From DATEZO01 sp035255485 (GTDB lineage: Bacteria > Pseudomonadota > Gammaproteobacteria > Burkholderiales > Burkholderiaceae_D), in the NCBI GenBank assembly GCA_035255485.1, contig DATEZO010000165.1, positions 1 to 43,045 of the forward strand: a stretch of 43,045 nucleotides of DNA, in the 5' to 3' direction. Positions 31,115 to 38,677 of the stretch are shown piece after piece (the first letter of the stretch is position 1; each line of letters opens with the position of its first letter). The notes below the pieces were generated by a model that did not search any database, had not been told where the DNA came from, and worked only from the letters and a program-made list of their open reading frames with translations. A program made the translations under genes and the position numbers.

Positions 31115-33596
31115 GATGATCCTCCATTACTGCCGTGACTTGCGGCAGCGAAAAACAGACTGTCGCGCCCGCACCCGGCGCGGCCACTGCGTGAATCTCG
31201 CCGCCATGACGACGGACAATGCGCTGCACTGTGGCCAGGCCAATACCGAGGCCCGGGAACTCGTCCTGCCGGTGCAGGCGCTGAAAAGGCTGGAACAAGC
31301 GTTCGGCATGCGCCATGTCGAACCCGGCGCCGTTATCGGCGACGCAGATGCCCGGCTGGCCATCGACCTCGCCCGAATACACGCGGATCACCGCTGCCGG
31401 TGTCCTGGCCGTGTATTTCCAGGCGTTGCCCAGCAGATTGCGCATGACGGCCTCGATCATGCGGGCATCGCCGCAGACTTTCAGTCCCGGCTCGATGTCG
31501 GTGCTTACCTCTCGGCCGGGCTCGGTGCGCGCCAACGCGGCGACCAGCGTGGCGGCCAGCACCGACAAGTCGACCACGTCGTGCCGCAGGTCGCCGCGCG
31601 TGCAGCGGGAAAGGGCGAGAATGCCGTCGATCAGGTCGGCCATCTTGCGGCTGGCGATGTCGATCTGGTCGAGGTCGTTCTTTGCCTCGCCTTCGAGCCT
31701 GTCGCCATAGTCCTCGATCAGTGCCCGCGAAAAGCCGCTCATGGCGCGTAGCGGCGCCCGCAGGTCGTGCGAGACGGCATAGGCGAAGCTATCCAGCTCC
31801 TGGTTTGCGGCCGTCAGCTCGGCGGTACGCAGCACGACGCGCTGTTCCAGGTTGGCGTTGAGTTCGAGCAGTGCTTTCGCCGCCTGTTTGCGCTCGGTGA
31901 TGTCCTGCACCGTGCCATGAAGCTCCATCACCGTGCCATCGGAATCGTGCGTGGCTTCGCCTCGGGCGGTGATCCAGCGGCGGGCACCATCGGCACGTAC
32001 GACCTCGGCATCAAATTCGTAGGGCGCGCCCTGCGCCAGGCAGGTTTCCACGGCAGCGGCAAGGCAGGCCCAGCTGTCGGGCGTGAAATATTTCTGCACT
32101 TCCGGATAAACCGCCGGCGGCAAGCTGGGGTCGCGGCCGTAGATGCGATAGATTTCTTCCGACCAGGCATGGCGGTCGCTCCGCAGGTCCCAACTCCAGT
32201 TACCGATACCGGCCAGCCGCTGCGCCTCCTTCAATGTGGCCTCTCTGGCCTGGAGCGCGGCCTCGGCTTCCTTGCGGCGCTGGATATTCTCGATCACGGC
32301 GATGAAATAGTCGGGGCTGCCGTCAGGGTGCCGCACCAGGGCGACGGTGAGGTTGATCCAGACAATGGCGCCGCCTTTGCTGAGGTAACGCCTCTCCATC
32401 GAGTAGGTCCCGATCTCGCCAGCCAGCATCTGCCGCACGCAAGCCAGGTCAGCGTCGAGGTCATCCGGATGCGTGATGTCCTGAAAGGTCCTGGTCAGCA
32501 ATTCGTCGCGATCGTAGGCGACGATGTCGCACAGCTTCTGGTTCGCCAGCAGCCAGCGGCCATCCGGGGCGATCAGGGCGAGCCCCACCGCAGCCGACTC
32601 GAAGGTGGCGCGAAAGCGCTGCTCGCTCTCGTGTCGTGCCGCTTCGGCGGCCTCGTGCCTTTCCGCCGATTCATCGAGCAGGCGGCGCACGGCGGCGATT
32701 TCAGTGATGTACGGTGCCGGTACCGTGGGGTCCGGCACATCCGCCAGCAACCCCACCGATCTTCCGAGCCGGCGGCTAGCCAGCATGCCACCAAGGGCAC
32801 CTGTCAGGGTCACGCCCAAAAGAGCGGCCGCCAGCGCCACGGCGGCCTTCACCAGCGGCGCACGATAGACGTCATGCGGAATCTCAAGCGCCACCGACCA
32901 CGGCGATACCGTCGACCTGGCGACGAAGCGCGCAGCAGTAGCGTCGTCGACAGCAGGATTCTGGCCCGACGGCATACGGCGGGCGATTGCCGCGCCCTTG
33001 CTATCGAGCAGGGCGAGGGACCAGCCGGAAGGCAGTATCACCCGGTCGAGGCGATCCTGAAATTGACGGGTCTCGAAGATGGTAAGCAGAAGAAAGGCAG
33101 TCTTGCCTTCGCGCTGGGCCGGAACGGCGATCGCCACTAGCGGTTCCCTGGCGATAGGGCCGGGGAAGATATCGCCGACCGCAGGTTTGCCGGTTGCCAT
33201 TGCGGTCGGTACCGCGGCGTGGCCCTTGGGCCGCGGCAGCATGGGGAGGATCGTACCGAAGGGCACGCGCGTGTTGAACAGCATGTGCATCTCCAGGTCG
33301 GCGAAGATGACGTGGCTGCCAAAACTTTGGCGAAAGCCTTGCGCTTCCTGGTAAAACTCGTTCCAGCGCGAGGCATGGTCGGCCAGCGGCGACATGGCCA
33401 GCATGTGCAGGGCGCCGATGCGCGCATTCAGGTCCTGGTCGATCGCGGTGGCGAAATTTTGCGCGAGATTGGCGGCCTTGATATCGCGTTCCATCTGGGT
33501 GGTCCGGACGCTATCGATGGCCAGATAGGCCGCCAGCAATACCAGTGGCAATATGCAAAGCCAGATCAGTCGTGTCAGGAATCTATGCAGCGACAT
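31107..33596 (-). CDS. membrane sensor histidine kinase with periplasmic and PAS domains
   Basis: This gene encodes 829 residues from the ATG at 33596 (MSLHRFLTRLIWLCILPLVL); 40 more open residues upstream are not membrane-protein-like. Membrane helices at 11-28 and 250-272 enclose a periplasmic domain of about 220 residues, probably dCache type. Two PAS domains follow (about 325-442 and 455-570, the latter with a PAC segment), then HisKA with His610 (AVSHDLRAPLRAMSG). A HATPase domain has N, G1 and G2 boxes (NLLGNAWKY, ADNGAGFD, GLGIGLATV). The signal sensed is unknown. It is the first intact gene of the operon with the response regulator and GGDEF/EAL protein. Confidence 0.93.
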   Translation of the reverse strand: MSLHRFLTRLIWLCILPLVLLAAYLAIDSVRTTQMERDIKAANLAQNFATAIDQDLNARIGALHMLAMSPLADHASRWNEFYQEAQGFRQSFGSHVIFADLEMHMLFNTRVPFGTILPMLPRPKGHAAVPTAMATGKPAVGDIFPGPIAREPLVAIAVPAQREGKTAFLLLTIFETRQFQDRLDRVILPSGWSLALLDSKGAAIARRMPSGQNPAVDDATAARFVARSTVSPWSVALEIPHDVYRAPLVKAAVALAAALLGVTLTGALGGMLASRRLGRSVGLLADVPDPTVPAPYITEIAAVRRLLDESAERHEAAEAARHESEQRFRATFESAAVGLALIAPDGRWLLANQKLCDIVAYDRDELLTRTFQDITHPDDLDADLACVRQMLAGEIGTYSMERRYLSKGGAIVWINLTVALVRHPDGSPDYFIAVIENIQRRKEAEAALQAREATLKEAQRLAGIGNWSWDLRSDRHAWSEEIYRIYGRDPSLPPAVYPEVQKYFTPDSWACLAAAVETCLAQGAPYEFDAEVVRADGARRWITARGEATHDSDGTVMELHGTVQDITERKQAAKALLELNANLEQRVVLRTAELTAANQELDSFAYAVSHDLRAPLRAMSGFSRALIEDYGDRLEGEAKNDLDQIDIASRKMADLIDGILALSRCTRGDLRHDVVDLSVLAATLVAALARTEPGREVSTDIEPGLKVCGDARMIEAVMRNLLGNAWKYTARTPAAVIRVYSGEVDGQPGICVADNGAGFDMAHAERLFQPFQRLHRQDEFPGLGIGLATVQRIVRRHGGEIHAVAAPGAGATVCFSLPQVTAVMEDHHE

Positions 33597-33852
33597 GCGT
33601 GACCCGGTAGTGGTACCGTCGCCCGCGCATACGGTCGCAGTGTCCCTCATGATGGCCATCCATGACGGCCATGTCCGGGCGGAGGACACCGTACCCGGCA
33701 TACGCCGCCTCGCCACGACCTGCTTCCTGCAGCCCCGCTAACGCAGGATCGGAATCGATCATGGCGCACGGACCGGCACGCGGCGCCAGGAGATCATCGA
33801 TCCAATGGCAGCGACTCATGCGGCTGCTTGCATCGCAAGGGATATCGGTCAT
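33583..33852 (-). pseudogene. probable remnant of a NarL-type response regulator
   Basis: This frame encodes 89 residues from an ATG with GGAGG upstream. Residues 19-65 resemble the first half of a NarL/FixJ receiver: DD near the start, an RAG element, MIDSDPALAG, EAGRGEAAYAGYGVLRPD, then MAVMD with the putative phospho-acceptor Asp65. The match ends there and the rest is unrelated, running 14 bases into the kinase gene. The later receiver half and the HTH domain are absent. It is most likely a truncated, decaying partner gene of the kinase; a translated short leader is the alternative. Confidence 0.5.
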
Positions 33853-35088
33853 ATCAGTATGCCTCCACTATGGTGTCCGCAGGTGGTTGCTCCCCGAGAT
33901 CATTCACTGAATGCGGAGGCATCCGGATAGCCATACTCCGGATGTCTCTCGACGACATTTTTCTGTTGCGCCATTCTATCCCGACATGAGTATCATGGCA
34001 CATCGTCAAGAAGCCGCATCAAAATAACTTGACTTATTTTTGCGCGGACTGACCGAAAGAAATGCGGAAGATGCAATCAAGACGCATCGAATTGATTCGA
34101 AATACCGTATGGCCGTACCGCCGACGGAGAAGCGTGCACACAGATTAGGGATGGCGACGGAAGCACCCGTGCATGGATGGGGAGGCTTATGCATGGCAAG
34201 CTGCGCGATCGGGAATCGGGATATCGCCGGATGCGATCCATGAGGAATTGTCCGCATTGGCAGAGCGGGTGCGCCATCCCGAGCTCAAATATGCGATACG
34301 TTCGCGCAGGGTAGATGGGAGTGAGTTATCCAAGGCAAGCTCCCGGTGGCAAAAGCAATTGATGTTAAAAACAAAGATTAAAAAACAGGGAGTATATTAA
34401 AAAAAGCACGATATTCGGAATGATTACGTGCCAATTTAAAAATACATGCGGCAGTATAAATTCACCCTACCTATGCCTCGCCACAACGATTTTCCTCAAA
34501 ACTGCCCGTCAACCGGTAGCGGTTATTCGGATGTCGCATGGTAACGACCGAGGCAGCCTGCATCCAGGAATCGTCAGGAAACAAGCTGGCCATGCGTCGC
34601 GCGGCTGGATGCGCCGGCACCGCATCTCGTCATCCGAGGCCCGCTCGCCAGTCTCGTTGTCGCCCCGCTGAAGCACCACCTTCACGCGCAGTCCGGTAGC
34701 CGTTCCGGTGCCTTCGATGTAGCGGTCACGGTATCAAACGAGCGCAGCGGCACGCCCATGCACGGCACAGGGAACAGGGCAAGTCCCGAAGTTAAAGAAG
34801 CCATCGGCAACTCGTATTCCTCTGCGACTCGGAGAAAAGCGCCTCTATTGCATTGCCCGGAACAATATACCTTCGCAAGAATCCACAAAGTGAACCAAAC
34901 GACAATTTCCATAGTCGGAAAAAGACTGTGCAAGGGTTTTCCGTCATGTCCAGGGAGCACAAGGTGCCTTGGTTTACCGGATACCGGTCCTGTCCTCTTG
35001 TGAATCGCTCCCCTCCGGTAATTCGCCTTGCATCAGCTTGCCGTGTCTGTCCTTTGGCGTGCACGTACTTAACCTGGAGGAAATTTAC
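33853..35088. other. gene-poor region, possible debris
   Basis: About 1.2 kb without a gene I can support. A 75-codon plus-strand frame at 34173-34400 has no ribosome site and no recognisable family, so I do not call it. The sequence is AT-richer near 34340-34480. A possible transposase fragment lies near 34607-34731 on the minus strand, listed separately. The last 100 bases form the leader of the SRPBCC gene. Confidence 0.5.
34607..34731 (-). pseudogene. possible transposase fragment
   Basis: One minus-strand frame, not starting at a Met, reads YRDRYIEGTGTATGLRVKVV and continues with LQRGDNETGERASDDEM. This resembles a short stretch of DDE transposases of the ISAzo13 type (TGLKVKAVLD...ETGIKVSDEEM as I recall). 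Stops and frame changes bound it on both sides, and no terminal repeats are seen. The family call is tentative. Confidence 0.3.
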
Positions 35089-35634
35089 ATGTTGAACAGA
35101 ATCGTTGCCATTGCTGCGCTTGCGGCGGGTGGAATCCTACTTTCCAAGCAGCTCAAAAAATCCCGCGGTTCGGGTATGCGGTCTTCAACTGAAGAATCGA
35201 TCGAAGTCGATGTCCCGGTCAGCACCGCCTACAATCAGTGGACCCAATTTGAAGATTTTCCGAAATTCATGGAGAGCGTGCGCGAAGTACAACAGCTTGA
35301 CGACACGCATTTGCGCTGGCGTGCCGAGATCGGTGGAAAAGAAGAGCAATGGGACGCCGAAATCACGGAGCAAATTCCGGATAAGCGAATCGCTTGGCGC
35401 AGCATCGGCGGAGTCAAAAATGCGGGCGCGGTTACCTTCCATAAAATTTCAGATTCGAAAACGCGCATCATGTTGCAGATGGATTACGAGCCCCGGAACG
35501 TGAGCGAAGGCATCGGCGATGCATTTGGCGTAGTGAAGATGCAGCTGAAAGGAAATTTGAAGCGATTCAAGGAATTGCTCGAAAGCCGCGGAAAGGAAAC
35601 CGGCGCGTGGCGCGGATCGGTGGCCCAGCACTGA
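35089..35634 (+). CDS. SRPBCC-fold protein with N-terminal membrane anchor
   Basis: This gene encodes 181 residues; a strong GGAGG eight bases before the ATG at 35089 fixes the start. The N-terminus (about residues 4-20) is one hydrophobic helix followed by a basic KQLKKSRG, so the domain is probably cytoplasmic and membrane-anchored. The rest is a START/polyketide-cyclase-type SRPBCC domain: ESIEVDVPVSTAYNQWTQFE, then FPKFMESVREV, and the later RIAWRSIGG and GAVTFHKI. Related membrane-anchored proteins (COG5637 type) have no known ligand. It stands alone, with gaps of about 1.2 kb before and 0.5 kb after it. Confidence 0.88.
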   Translation: MLNRIVAIAALAAGGILLSKQLKKSRGSGMRSSTEESIEVDVPVSTAYNQWTQFEDFPKFMESVREVQQLDDTHLRWRAEIGGKEEQWDAEITEQIPDKRIAWRSIGGVKNAGAVTFHKISDSKTRIMLQMDYEPRNVSEGIGDAFGVVKMQLKGNLKRFKELLESRGKETGAWRGSVAQH

Positions 35635-36157
35635 CGCATGCAAGCACCTATGCCGGTGTAACGGGAAATTTCCCGGGCGGTATGGATTCTGCTTTTGCTT
35701 GTACGTGATTTCTGCATGTTGCAACACAAACCGTCTTCTCAGCGCATCCGCATTGCAGCAATGATCCGATCCAGCGCATTACCGTGATCATTCATGCGCC
35801 GAGATCAGGCCAATGCGCTCCTGCGCACTGAAGAGAACATCCCGCGAGAGGCAGGTGCGGTGCATGTCGGCAATCCTCCGCAAAAAGGATAGGGTCGGCA
35901 TGCACCGTACTCACATGCCCGCCAGAAGCATGCCGCAGCAACATACGGTACTCCTAAAAAAATCAATGCGAAAACAGGTCTGTACTCCCGGAATATTTTT
36001 ATCGAGGACCGTCACATTTCGATACAAAAATAGCATTGAACTTTTGATAGCGAGAACTTCTAACCTGATTCAGCAAGTGCCTGGTAATCCGGATAGCTGG
36101 ATGAATCATCTCTTGCCCGGCAATATCAATCACCCGGTTTAACGATGGAGGTAGCTC
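35635..36157. other. intergenic region with inverted repeats
   Basis: About 520 bases. A 14-base perfect palindrome, CGGGAAATTTCCCG, lies at 35662-35675, 27 bases after the SRPBCC stop, and could serve as a terminator or operator. A nested inverted repeat at 35859-35906 is listed separately. A 109-codon plus-strand frame at 35813-36142 has no family resemblance, so I reject it. AT-rich sequence from 35950 to 36060 probably holds the promoter of the next gene. Confidence 0.5.
35859..35906. repeat. nested inverted repeat (structured RNA or operator candidate)
   Basis: GGTGCATG at 35859-35866 pairs with CATGCACC at 35899-35906, and inside it ATCCT at 35873-35877 pairs with AGGAT at 35886-35890. 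Together they can form a two-tier hairpin of about 48 bases between the SRPBCC and Ser/Gly-rich genes. No T-run follows, so a classical terminator is unlikely. Confidence 0.4.
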
Positions 36158-36691
36158 ATGAAAAAGCTTTTGATCACGGTTCTTGTTTCAGCACTCGGCA
36201 CCGGCATTGCCCTTGCCCAAAGCGCCACTACCAGCGGCAGTACCAGTTCGCCCGACTCATCCGGCAGCAGCGGAGTGACCAACCCGACAGGGACCTCCGA
36301 CAGCACCAGCATGTCCGGAACGACTGATTCCTCTGGCTCGTCAGGAACAACATCCACTGATGAAAGCAAGACAAAGAAGAAACCGCATTCGACCAGCAGC
36401 GGCAGTTCGGGCAGTAGCGACTCTTCAGGAAGCAGCACTGATTCTTCCTCGAAGAGTAGCGACGATTCCAGTTCTTCCGGCACATCCGGAATGAGTGGCA
36501 GCGGATCGTCTGGTGCGTCCAGCCCTGGCGGCTCCGATAGTTCCGGTGGATCGACCAGTTCCGGCTCAACGGGCGATAGCAGTAGCGGTTCCTCCGGCTC
36601 ATCGGGAGCGGGCAGCAGCGGATACCCCGACTCCGGTAGTTCCGATAGTTCGAGCGGCACTAATCCGAGCGGCACGGGTACCGGTCAATAG
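36158..36691 (+). CDS. Ser/Gly-rich exported low-complexity protein
   Basis: This gene encodes 177 residues; GGAGGT just before the ATG supports the start. Residues 1-20, MKKLLITVLVSALGTGIALA, form a signal peptide with an ALA cleavage site, so the protein is exported. The mature part is almost entirely Ser, Gly, Thr, Asp and Pro in SSGSSGS-like units, broken by one basic patch KTKKKPH near residue 71. No folded domain is evident; the mature chain should be disordered and acidic overall. Possible roles are surface or matrix related, but none is shown. It is isolated by gaps on both sides. Confidence 0.8.
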   Translation: MKKLLITVLVSALGTGIALAQSATTSGSTSSPDSSGSSGVTNPTGTSDSTSMSGTTDSSGSSGTTSTDESKTKKKPHSTSSGSSGSSDSSGSSTDSSSKSSDDSSSSGTSGMSGSGSSGASSPGGSDSSGGSTSSGSTGDSSSGSSGSSGAGSSGYPDSGSSDSSSGTNPSGTGTGQ

Positions 36692-37049
36692 CCACAAGGC
36701 GCACAGCACTCTGCCAGGTTGCTTGATTAACCGACCTTGAGCACCAGGCGTACTTTTCCACAGCAGAGTTTGCTCCCCAAAATCGTTCTCCACCTCCACC
36801 GTTCAGGCGCAGGGTAGCAATGCCCTGCGCGATTTGGGATTGGGGGAAAGCCGGTATGTGCGCCGCTGCGGAAACCACTACGCGTCGCAAAGCTGAAATG
36901 CAGAACCCCTCTCCCACCTGCGCGAGCGGAGTGCATTATTGATTCGGCACGATTAAATCCTGATTTAATCGCGTCCATTTCTCACCATCTCCCGTGGGCG
37001 GGAGAGGGTTGGGGTGAGGGGATCCGGTTCAATACTTCTTCATTCCGGA
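36692..37049. other. intergenic region containing a palindromic repeat
   Basis: About 360 bases between the Ser/Gly-rich gene and the convergent waaF. The first 210 bases show nothing I can name. The rest is the palindrome-rich repeat listed at 36906-37021. Confidence 0.55.
36906..37021. repeat. REP-like palindromic repeat with inner hairpin
   Basis: The outer arms are CCCCTCTCCCACC on the left and GGGAGAGGGTTGGGGTGAGGGG on the right half, the same family as the repeats near 15852 and 23038. Inside, GATTAAATC, a CT loop and GATTTAATC (36951-36970) form a perfect 9-bp stem, and CTCCCGTGGGCGGGAG forms another. It lies 3' of both flanking genes, so it may double as a terminator. Confidence 0.6.
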
Positions 37050-38090
37050 TCAATAACCTCCCTGAAGCATGTTCTTCAGTGGTTCCCACACCATCCCGGC
37101 CGAGATATCCCGCATGCATTGATGATGTCCCAGCGGGCATTCGCGCTGTCTGCACGGGGCACAGTCAATCCCCAGGAACAGCGACTGCGCCACATCCGAA
37201 AACGGCGGCGCATGATTCGGATCGGTAGGGCCGTAGATGGCGACAATCGGCCGGTTCAGCGCCGAGGCAATATGCAGCAGGCCCGAGTCGTTGCTGACCA
37301 TCGCATCGGCACGCGCAATCAGCGCCACCGCCTGGTCCAGCGCCGTGACGCCGGCCAGATTGCGCACGCCGGGCGCCAGGGCGGCAATTTCGCCGCACAC
37401 CTCCTTGTCCTTGCCCGAACCCAGCAACGCAATCTGCGTATCCGCACGCTCACGCTGAATAATCTTCGCCAGTTCGGCAAAATGCGTGGTCGGCCAGCGT
37501 TTGGCTGAGCCGAATTCCGCACCCGGTGCAAACAGGACCAGCGGGCTGTCCGCTTGCAGTCCGACATGCGCCATTACTGCCGCAATCGTCTCCGGCGGCA
37601 CTGACAGGCGCGGCCGTGGCAACGCGCCAGGTGCGGCTACGGATCGTGCCGGCGCATCCGCCAGCGCCGCGTAAAACGACACCATCGGCCGCGGCGCGGC
37701 GCGGTCGTCATGATGCATGATGTTCAACAGGCCGTAACGCATTTCACCCCGGTAGCCAACCCGCTTCGGGATGCCGGCCAGCCAGGGAATCAACGCAAAC
37801 TTGAGCGTGTTGGGCAGCACATAGGCCTCCGCATAGCCGCGCTGCCGTAACTGTTGCGCAAAATGCCAGCGCTCGCGCAACTGCAGCGCACCATGCCGGA
37901 ACGGCGCTTCGATCACGCGATCCGTTTCGCGCATGGCGCGCCACACGGGCGCGACCCAGGCCGGGGCCAGCACATCGATCGGCCTGTCCGGGCGCTTGTC
38001 ATGCAACAATCGCAGCAGCGGCTGCGCCATCACGGCATCACCGATCCAGTTGGGCGAGATGACCAGCGTGCGCGGCATGGTGTCCGTCAT
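37050..38090 (-). CDS. waaF: lipopolysaccharide heptosyltransferase II
   Basis: This gene encodes 346 residues of ADP-heptose:LPS heptosyltransferase II (GT9 family), which adds the second heptose to the inner core; length matches E. coli RfaF (348). The N-terminus has LVISPNWIGDAVMAQPLLR, and the donor-binding region has SNDSGLLHIASALNRP and IYGPTDPNHAPP near 265-295. The cysteine-rich end CAPCRQRECPLGHHQCM is typical. The start overlaps the stop of the AhpD-like gene (ATGA), so it is coupled to it; a second ATG four codons in is an alternative. Confidence 0.95.
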   Translation of the reverse strand: MTDTMPRTLVISPNWIGDAVMAQPLLRLLHDKRPDRPIDVLAPAWVAPVWRAMRETDRVIEAPFRHGALQLRERWHFAQQLRQRGYAEAYVLPNTLKFALIPWLAGIPKRVGYRGEMRYGLLNIMHHDDRAAPRPMVSFYAALADAPARSVAAPGALPRPRLSVPPETIAAVMAHVGLQADSPLVLFAPGAEFGSAKRWPTTHFAELAKIIQRERADTQIALLGSGKDKEVCGEIAALAPGVRNLAGVTALDQAVALIARADAMVSNDSGLLHIASALNRPIVAIYGPTDPNHAPPFSDVAQSLFLGIDCAPCRQRECPLGHHQCMRDISAGMVWEPLKNMLQGGY

Positions 38091-38677
38091 GTGCGCGGCA
38101 CCCGTCCCATCAGGAAGAATTCCGCGTTCGGGCGCATCGCAATCACATTCGCCATCCGGTTCGACAAGCCGAAAAACGCGGTGATCGCGGCAATGTCCCA
38201 GATATCCTCATTGTCGAAGCCGTAGCCCTCCAGCACCGCGTAATCGTCATTGCCGACGTCCTGCGAATCAAGGCAGACCTTGATTGCGAAATCGAGCATC
38301 GCCTTCTGGCGCGGCGTGATATCGGCTTTCAGGTAATTGACCGCAACCTGATCGGCGACCAGCGGCTGCTTCGCATAAATGCGCAGCAGCGCACCGTGCG
38401 CGACCACGCAGTACAGGCACTGGTTCCTGGCGCTGGTGGCGGTGACGATCATTTCACGGTCGGCCTTGCTGAGGTTGCCGGTTTCTTTCAGCATCAAGGC
38501 ATCGTGATAGGCAAAGAAGGCACGGAACTCTGCCGGGCGATGCGCAAGCGTCAGGAACACGTTGGGCACGAAGCCGGCCTTTTCCTGCACTGCCAGGATC
38601 ATTTGCCGGATATCGTCCGGCAAGTCATCCAGCGCCGGCACGGGAAAGCGTGAAATCGGATAGGGATCGGACATCAT
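38087..38677 (-). CDS. AhpD-like peroxidase-related protein
   Basis: This gene encodes 196 residues of the carboxymuconolactone decarboxylase/AhpD superfamily, peroxidase-related type. The redox CxxC is Cys87-Cys90, followed by His94, in NQCLYCVVAHG. Such proteins can reduce peroxides through this cysteine pair with a thiol partner. Its ATG overlaps the msbA stop, and its stop overlaps the waaF start, so it is translationally coupled on both sides in an LPS operon. Its role there is unclear. A second start codon lies one residue in. Confidence 0.88.
   Translation of the reverse strand: MMSDPYPISRFPVPALDDLPDDIRQMILAVQEKAGFVPNVFLTLAHRPAEFRAFFAYHDALMLKETGNLSKADREMIVTATSARNQCLYCVVAHGALLRIYAKQPLVADQVAVNYLKADITPRQKAMLDFAIKVCLDSQDVGNDDYAVLEGYGFDNEDIWDIAAITAFFGLSNRMANVIAMRPNAEFFLMGRVPRT

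Noticed and set aside
34173..34400. 75-codon plus-strand ORF in the 34 kb gap
   Set aside because: No ribosome site, no family resemblance and no neighbour on the same transcript. It could be a remnant but is not supportable as a gene.
35813..36142. 109-codon plus-strand ORF upstream of the Ser/Gly-rich gene
   Set aside because: Unlikely composition, no ribosome site, and it spans the AT-rich promoter region and an inverted repeat.
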